Of a DNA stretch of 64,000 nucleotides, positions 59,688 through 64,000 are shown piece after piece. This stretch comes from an uncultured Bacteroidales bacterium (GTDB taxonomy: Bacteria > Bacteroidota > Bacteroidia > Bacteroidales > Paludibacteraceae). The notes beneath the pieces are model-generated. The model was given only the letters and a program-made list of their open reading frames with translations, did no database searches and was not told where the DNA came from. The DNA lies in contig CADCBP010000010.1 of NCBI GenBank assembly GCA_902799705.1, forward strand, positions 384 to 64,383. The letters are read 5' to 3'. The position numbers were made by a program, and so were the translations under genes. How positions within the stretch are numbered: position 1 is the stretch's first letter; each line of letters begins with the position of its first letter.

Positions 59688-60740
59688 TCATTGTTGTTTA
59701 AGGCTCTCTTCGTGTATCAGGTCCCAGATCTGCATTGCAAACGCTGGTGAGAGTCCTAACCTTTCAACTTTCAACTTTAAACTTTCAACAATAGTCTGAT
59801 ACCGCTCCGGCTGCAACGGTGCTACACCGTGCGCTTTTTTCCATTCGCCTATCCGTCTGCTTACATCCATTCGTGCCGCAATCGTATCCCATAACTGCTC
59901 GTCCAACTCGTCTATCTCCGCTCGCAGCCAGTTTAACTGCGGCTCTGCCGCAATACACTGCTGCGAAGCAGCGTTTACACTGCAGCCTCTGGCTGCGTTT
60001 AACTGCCGCAACGCGGCGTTTAACTCATCAGGGCTTATCTGCTGTTCAGAATCAGATAATGCGTGCTCCGGATCACAATGCACTTCCACCATCGCGCCGT
60101 CGAGCCCTAACTCCGCTATCTTCTCCAACAACTCCGGCACCCGCTGTGCATCGCCGCTTAAATGACTCGGGTCCAGCAACATCGGTATATCCGGCCGCGC
60201 CAACCTTACCTTATGCGCCATCGCCCAACATGGCTGATGGTTACATCCGCGATGAACAGCCATCACCGGCACTCCGGTCTTTTCTAACCGCTCTATGTTC
60301 CCCAACCACAACGCCGCGTCTGCATTGACGGGATTTTTGATAAGCAATCCTTTCAAATCGCCAATCTTCAATCTCAAATCACAAATGGAGTCAGCCAATG
60401 ATTGTACAACAATCGGTGTCGCTGACGACCTTGCTCCTATCCACAGATAGTCCACGCCGGTTTCCAGGGCTGCGGCTACATGTTCGGGTGTCGCTACCTC
60501 CGTGGCAATCGCCATCCCGTATGTCCGTTTTACGTCGGCGAGCCATTCCAACGCCTGCGCGCCAGCTCCTTGAAAAGTGCGCGGGTTCGTGCGCGGTTTC
60601 CATACGCCCGCGCGAAAAATAAATTTAAAATCTCCAGCCTCAAATCTCAAACTGGAAATCGCCTTCGCGGTCTCCATCACCTGTTCTCGACTCTCCGCCG
60701 CACACGGACCTACTATGTATATTGCCCTTCCCCCCTTCAC
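59688..60740 (-). CDS. Bifunctional DAHP synthase/chorismate mutase (type II), repeat-laden
   Basis: 350 residues. N-terminal KDSA/NeuB-type DAHP synthase (IVGPCAAESREQV, then FRAGVWKPRTNPRTFQGAGAQALEWL, and PMLLDPSHLSGD) and C-terminal AroQ chorismate mutase (LRAEIDELDEQLWDTIAARMDVSRRIGEWK). It makes DAHP and prephenate in the shikimate pathway. Start is a GTG at 60740, directly in an octamer array, because no in-frame ATG precedes. Three heptad arrays (60621-60662, 60354-60388, 59762-59789) and a three-hairpin chain (59960-60022) are inserted in frame. Confidence 0.82.
   Translation of the reverse strand: MKGGRAIYIVGPCAAESREQVMETAKAISSLRFEAGDFKFIFRAGVWKPRTNPRTFQGAGAQALEWLADVKRTYGMAIATEVATPEHVAAALETGVDYLWIGARSSATPIVVQSLADSICDLRLKIGDLKGLLIKNPVNADAALWLGNIERLEKTGVPVMAVHRGCNHQPCWAMAHKVRLARPDIPMLLDPSHLSGDAQRVPELLEKIAELGLDGAMVEVHCDPEHALSDSEQQISPDELNAALRQLNAARGCSVNAASQQCIAAEPQLNWLRAEIDELDEQLWDTIAARMDVSRRIGEWKKAHGVAPLQPERYQTIVESLKLKVERLGLSPAFAMQIWDLIHEESLKQQ
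59762..59789. repeat. In-frame heptad repeat in the chorismate mutase domain
   Basis: TTTCAAC, TTTAAAC units, four copies; encodes VESLKLKVERL in the helix before the C-terminus. Confidence 0.8.
59960..60022. repeat. Three-hairpin chain inserted in frame in the linker of aroG/aroQ
   Basis: Stems GCTGC/GCAGC, GCAGCC/GGCTGC and GCCGC/GCGGC with loops GAA, TCT and AAC; each is followed by GTTTAA or GTTTAC. Modules are 21, 24 and 21 bases, so frame is kept. Encodes repeated (L/V)NAA peptides. Confidence 0.85.
60354..60388. repeat. In-frame heptad repeat in the DAHP synthase domain
   Basis: CAAATCG, CCAATCT and variants, five units; encodes SICDLRLKIGDLKG. Confidence 0.75.
60621..60662. repeat. 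In-frame heptad repeat near the N-terminus of aroG/aroQ
   Basis: AAATCTC, CAGCCTC and variants, six units; encodes AISSLRFEAGDFKF. Confidence 0.75.
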
Positions 60741-60795
60741 TCTTTCATTCTTTCACTCTTTCACTCTTTCACTCTTTCACTCTTTCATTCTTTCA
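60737..60795. repeat. Octamer array supplying the 5' region of aroG/aroQ
   Basis: ACTCTTTC and ATTCTTTC, seven units. The GTG start of the aroG/aroQ gene is part of it. No promoter can be seen within. Confidence 0.8.
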
Positions 60796-60797
60796 CC

Positions 60798-61598
60798 TTA
60801 ATAGGTAAGCACCATTCGGAAGTAAATCGTCTCCGGCAAGACCGGTTTGCCGGTGCTGTCGTAGTAATAGTCGGAGTTCGTCAACTGGATATCCAGATAA
60901 CCCAAACCTACCACATAGTCAAGCGCCTGTGAGTAATAATACGGTGTGTTCACCGGAACAACCTCCGAGAGGAACGTACTCGTCGGCAGCGGCACTTGAT
61001 AAGCGCTCGTCTTGCCTTTCTCAAACTCGCGGCAAACGGTGAAATGACCGTTGTTGTAGATCTCTTCTGTGATATCCGGCACAGCGATGTGGCAGTAGTA
61101 CTGACCCGTCTGATCGTCGAAATTCCAATCCGCCTGATTCACGCGCAGGTCTATGATCACGTCGTTCGCCTGCAGACGGAAATCCATACCCTCCGGCTTC
61201 TCTTGACCGTATAGGTGGTCGGAGTTCGTCAACTGGATATCGACGTATCCCACGCTGATGCGGTAGTCGATGTACTGCGTGTAGTAGTTGATCATCTCCT
61301 CTCTGGCGGTGTCGGTATAGAAACGACTCACCGGCAGTACAGCTTGGAATTTCTCATCCTTGCTGCGCTCTACTTCGCAATAGACTGCCCACTGGCCGTA
61401 GTTATATACATACGACGTGATCTCCGGCATCTTGAAGCGGGCATAGAACTGCAACGCCGTGCTGTCGAACGACCATTCGTTGGAATTGACTTGAAGATCG
61501 ATGGTCTTCTTGTGGTAATAACACTCCGGTGTGTTGTCCTGACAACTCATCATCAGCATCCCGCACACCGCGATTAGTAATAGTAATTTGCTTTTCAT
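60798..61598 (-). CDS. Lipoprotein with internal duplication
   Basis: 266 residues with lipobox LMMSC (Cys about 19). Two related halves: about 30-135 (start IDLQVNSNEWSFD, end VGYVDIQLTNSDH) and about 147-266 (start IDLRVNQADWNFD, end LGYLDIQLTNSDY). Each half looks like one beta-rich domain. No family is recognised. Promoter found just upstream (61648-61678). It is the first gene of the unit followed by aroG/aroQ. Confidence 0.65.
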   Translation of the reverse strand: MKSKLLLLIAVCGMLMMSCQDNTPECYYHKKTIDLQVNSNEWSFDSTALQFYARFKMPEITSYVYNYGQWAVYCEVERSKDEKFQAVLPVSRFYTDTAREEMINYYTQYIDYRISVGYVDIQLTNSDHLYGQEKPEGMDFRLQANDVIIDLRVNQADWNFDDQTGQYYCHIAVPDITEEIYNNGHFTVCREFEKGKTSAYQVPLPTSTFLSEVVPVNTPYYYSQALDYVVGLGYLDIQLTNSDYYYDSTGKPVLPETIYFRMVLTY

Positions 61599-61647
61599 AA
61601 TCTCTTTTTTGAAAGGGGCTTTTTCTATCCCCGCACTTTTGCCGCTG

Positions 61648-61678
61648 CAAAAGTACTACAAATTTTTCAAATATGCAA
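61648..61678 (-). promoter_or_regulatory. Promoter of the duplicated lipoprotein
   Basis: Minus strand TTG (61676-61678), 20 bp, TACTTTTG (61648-61655), then CAGCGG. Confidence 0.75.
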
Positions 61679-61728
61679 GGTTTTAAGCAAAAAAAACAGT
61701 CTGTGCCCGCACAAGTAACTTGTTTTAT

Positions 61729-61776
61729 GCTTACTAAGTGCTTATTATATGCTTATTATATGCTTATTTTATGCTG
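61729..61776. repeat. Free-standing 11-bp tandem repeat
   Basis: GCTTACTAAGT, GCTTATTATAT twice, GCTTATTTTAT, then GCTG. The same series is seen in coding DNA at 24155-24190. Confidence 0.85.
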
Positions 61777-61831
61777 TTCCCAATTTTTTTTATCAGTCCC
61801 AAATTACCCCAAAAGGCCCCAAAAACCTCGG

Positions 61832-61886
61832 GTTGCCTCCGAGTTGCCTCCGAGATGCCTCCGAGTTGCCTCCGAGATGCCTCCGA
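61832..61886. repeat. 11-bp GC-rich tandem repeat
   Basis: GTTGCCTCCGA and GATGCCTCCGA alternate, five copies. Confidence 0.85.
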
Positions 61887-62394
61887 TATCTATTTTGTAA
61901 CCCGTTAAAAATGTGGGAGTTATGAAAACACAAAAAAACACACTTGCAAGCATGCAATCCTTGTCTTTCATTGTAGAAAATTGTTGCCCTGCGAAGCCCA
62001 TGTGAGCAAGCTCCCAGTGCTAAAAATCCGCTAACCATCTCGACCGACTTGGATAAGTCGTCCATCAGCCTTACAAAAATATCCCTGCGGGATTAAAAAA
62101 TACCGAAAATGAATCAGCAATCAGTATTCAGTAATCAGCAATCAGTAATCCCTATACACGCCGCATGGATTTTTGTTATTTTTGTAAGCGTTAGCGCATT
62201 TTTGTAAGGCGGTAGTACGGCATCAAGCCGGACGCCGGATAAGCGAACAAAGGCGGGCTTTGAGACTTGCTCAAAAGAACGACTTTGGGCGATTAGACAA
62301 AGGCGCATCAAGCGCCGCACCGCCGCATTTTTGATTTGCTAAAAACCAACAACAGGGAAAAATAAATACTAAAAAACCTTTTTTTTCTAGATTA
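61887..62394. other. Gene-free region before the BspA-like gene
   Basis: AT-rich start, a heptad array AATCAGC/AATCAGT (62110-62150), several small hairpins (ATCCC-TGC-GGGAT near 62084, GGCGC/GCGCC near 62303) and no convincing frame. Short open frames here have no family features. Confidence 0.6.
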
Positions 62395-62426
62395 TTTGCA
62401 TATATCAAAAAAAATGTATATCTTCT
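62395..62426 (+). promoter_or_regulatory. Probable promoter of the BspA-like gene
   Basis: TTTG (62395-62398) followed by CATATATC, then TATCTTCT at 62419-62426 with 20-bp spacing. The -7 box is weaker than in the other promoters. Confidence 0.5.
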
Positions 62427-62485
62427 CGGCGGATTTTGGAGTACTATGTACAATACTGAAACAAACAATCTTAAAATATACAATT

Positions 62486-64000
62486 ATGAAACATTTTATT
62501 CAAATCAGTCGTGTACTTGCGGCTAAGAAACTTTACCTTTTTGTGCTGGTGATGCTGATGAGCATTACGGGCGTACAAAAAGCCAATGCGGCGAAAGAGA
62601 TCTACGCGGCATTAAGCGGGTCCACGATGACCCTCTATTACGATGACCAGAAAGCCTCCTGTTCCGGTGTGCTGGATAAGTGGAGTCCCGGACAAGGTAC
62701 GAGTTACGTGCCGGAAGAAACTCGCAACTCGATTACAAAAGCAGTGATTAGTCCTTCTATGAAGGATGCCTTCCCGAAATATACTTCCAGATGGTTTTAT
62801 AATTTAACTAATCTGACTGCTATAGACGATTTGACCAACCTCAATACCGCCAACGTGACGAGTATGTACTCTATGTTCCAAGGCTGTTCTTCGCTGACCT
62901 CGCTGGACTTAAGTAATTTCAATACCGCCAACGTGGCGTATATGTTCGAGATGTTCAAAGGCTGTTCTTCGCTGACCTCGCTGGATCTCAGCAGTTTCAA
63001 TACCGCCAATGTGGAGAGTATGTACTCTATGTTCCAAGGCTGCGAGTCGCTGACATCGTTGGATGTAAGTTCGTTCAATACCGCCAACGTGACGAGTATG
63101 TACTCTATGTTCTACGGCTGTTCTTCGCTGACCTCGCTGGACGTAAGCAGTTTCAATACCGCCAACGTGACGAGTATGTTCTATATGTTCGAAGGCTGTT
63201 CTTCGCTGACCTCGCTGGACCTGAGCAATTTCAATACCGCCAATGTGGAGAATCTGCAGGGTATGTTCTACGGTTGTTCTTCGCTGACTTCGTTGGATCT
63301 CAATATTTTCAATATCGCTAAGGTGAAGTATATGGAAGATATGCTCTACGACTGTTCTTCGCTGAAGACCATCTATTGTGATGACGATTGGAGCAAGAGT
63401 TCGGCAACGTCCGCTGACATGTTCGGCGGCTGTACGGCTCTCGTCGGCAGTAAAGGAACAAAATATAATCCCGGTAAGGTTGACAAATCCTACGCCCGTC
63501 CGGATGGATTAGTCGGTCAACGGGGTTACTTCACGACGACGGTGGTGTTACCGAATGAGATTTATGCTACTTTGAACGGAGCCACTATGACCCTCTATTA
63601 CGATGACCAGAAAGCCTACCGTCCCGGTGTGCTGGAGAAATGGTCCACGGACGTGGGAACTTTTTCCGTTGACAAAACTGATAAAGAAAGTATCACTACT
63701 GCTGTCTTGGATGCTTCCATGAGATATGCAAGTCCGACAAGTACCTGTTCCTGGTTCGGTGAATTGAGCCATCTGGCTACTATAACCGGTTTGAACTATC
63801 TCAACACCGAGAACGTGACGCTTATGTGGGGAATGTTCGCCGGTTGTTCTGCTTTGACCGAGTTGAACGTGAGTTGTTTTAATATCGGAAAGGTTACTAC
63901 TATGGATGACATGTTCTCTGGCTGTTCTTCGCTGAAGACCATTTATTGCAATGACGTTTGGAGCACAAGTGCGGCACAGTCCGATAATATGTTTAAGAAC
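62486..64000 (+). CDS. BspA-like leucine-rich repeat surface protein (partial)
   Basis: 505 residues to the window end, open. Signal peptide 1-38 (cut after ANA). Two modules each starting EIYA-L-G-TMTLYYDDQKA (about 40 and 355). Between them, tandem 24-residue DUF285/BspA-type repeats, for example SMFQGCSSLTSLDLSNFNTANV. The 72-bp DNA repeat is highly uniform, so length change by recombination is likely. Such proteins bind host or microbial surfaces in oral and gut bacteria; that is family knowledge, not shown here. Confidence 0.85.
   Translation, partial: MKHFIQISRVLAAKKLYLFVLVMLMSITGVQKANAAKEIYAALSGSTMTLYYDDQKASCSGVLDKWSPGQGTSYVPEETRNSITKAVISPSMKDAFPKYTSRWFYNLTNLTAIDDLTNLNTANVTSMYSMFQGCSSLTSLDLSNFNTANVAYMFEMFKGCSSLTSLDLSSFNTANVESMYSMFQGCESLTSLDVSSFNTANVTSMYSMFYGCSSLTSLDVSSFNTANVTSMFYMFEGCSSLTSLDLSNFNTANVENLQGMFYGCSSLTSLDLNIFNIAKVKYMEDMLYDCSSLKTIYCDDDWSKSSATSADMFGGCTALVGSKGTKYNPGKVDKSYARPDGLVGQRGYFTTTVVLPNEIYATLNGATMTLYYDDQKAYRPGVLEKWSTDVGTFSVDKTDKESITTAVLDASMRYASPTSTCSWFGELSHLATITGLNYLNTENVTLMWGMFAGCSALTELNVSCFNIGKVTTMDDMFSGCSSLKTIYCNDVWSTSAAQSDNMFKN

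Noticed and set aside
61793-62065. Short minus-strand frames near 61.8-62.1 kb
   Set aside because: They read through the 11-bp GC-rich repeat and lack any family feature.

Overview
The window comes from the chromosome of a member of the phylum Bacteroidota, most likely order Bacteroidales. Four things support this: promoters of the Bacteroides type (TTG, 20 bp, TAnnTTTG; at least ten are visible), a Bat/MoxR operon in the Bacteroidetes order, DUF4292, DUF5686 and PorT-like outer-membrane proteins, and a fused DAHP synthase/chorismate mutase. No 16S gene is present, so no lower rank can be given.

Layout. 0.1-2.1 kb: a small phage-like lysis remnant (holin-like protein, DUF5675, small lipoprotein). 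2.2-2.9 kb: a zeta-toxin-type kinase with a previously unlisted 50-residue partner. 3.0-10.9 kb: a compact leftward operon (lipid kinase, dut, TPR protein, DUF4292, EnvC-like, FKBP isomerase, lipoprotein, rimM, TrmH-type methylase, split U32 protein). 11.2-12.8 kb: TonB-like protein and membrane-anchored HTH regulator. 13.0-14.3 kb: ECF sigma factor with membrane partners. 14.4-23.4 kb: the first half of the division/cell wall cluster, from mraZ to ftsW. 23.6-31.4 kb: M16 peptidase, tRNA-Leu, lipoprotein, mazG, lpxH-like, iron-sulfur assembly factor, htpG, M24 peptidase. 31.4-40.0 kb: Bat aerotolerance-type operon with MoxR. 40.0-42.1 kb: repeat-rich island holding a DUF4160/DUF2442 pair. 43.0-52.7 kb: one giant 3241-residue surface protein made of about 30 cadherin-like beta-sandwich repeats. 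52.8-55.8 kb: glycolipid/glycosyltransferase operon. 55.9-61.6 kb: outer-membrane proteins, the aroG/aroQ fusion and a duplicated-domain lipoprotein. 62.5 kb to the end: a BspA-like leucine-rich repeat protein, cut by the window edge.

The most unusual signal is not a gene. The window is seeded with short tandem arrays of period 7 (also 8, 11, 22 and 30) made of degenerate units. They fill the gaps inside operons and also lie in frame within conserved genes: ftsW, murE, the TrmH-type methylase, batD, batE, the DUF58 gene, the aroG/aroQ fusion, the M16 peptidase and the U32 gene. In three exported proteins they encode part of the signal peptide. A second layer consists of small hairpins with conserved loops and different but fully complementary stems. 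Some are strung together as chains between genes, and one such chain is inserted in frame in the aroG/aroQ linker. A 22-bp array splits the U32 gene with stop codons while keeping the frame on both sides. These patterns were read by eye; their statistics and genome-wide extent have not been computed.
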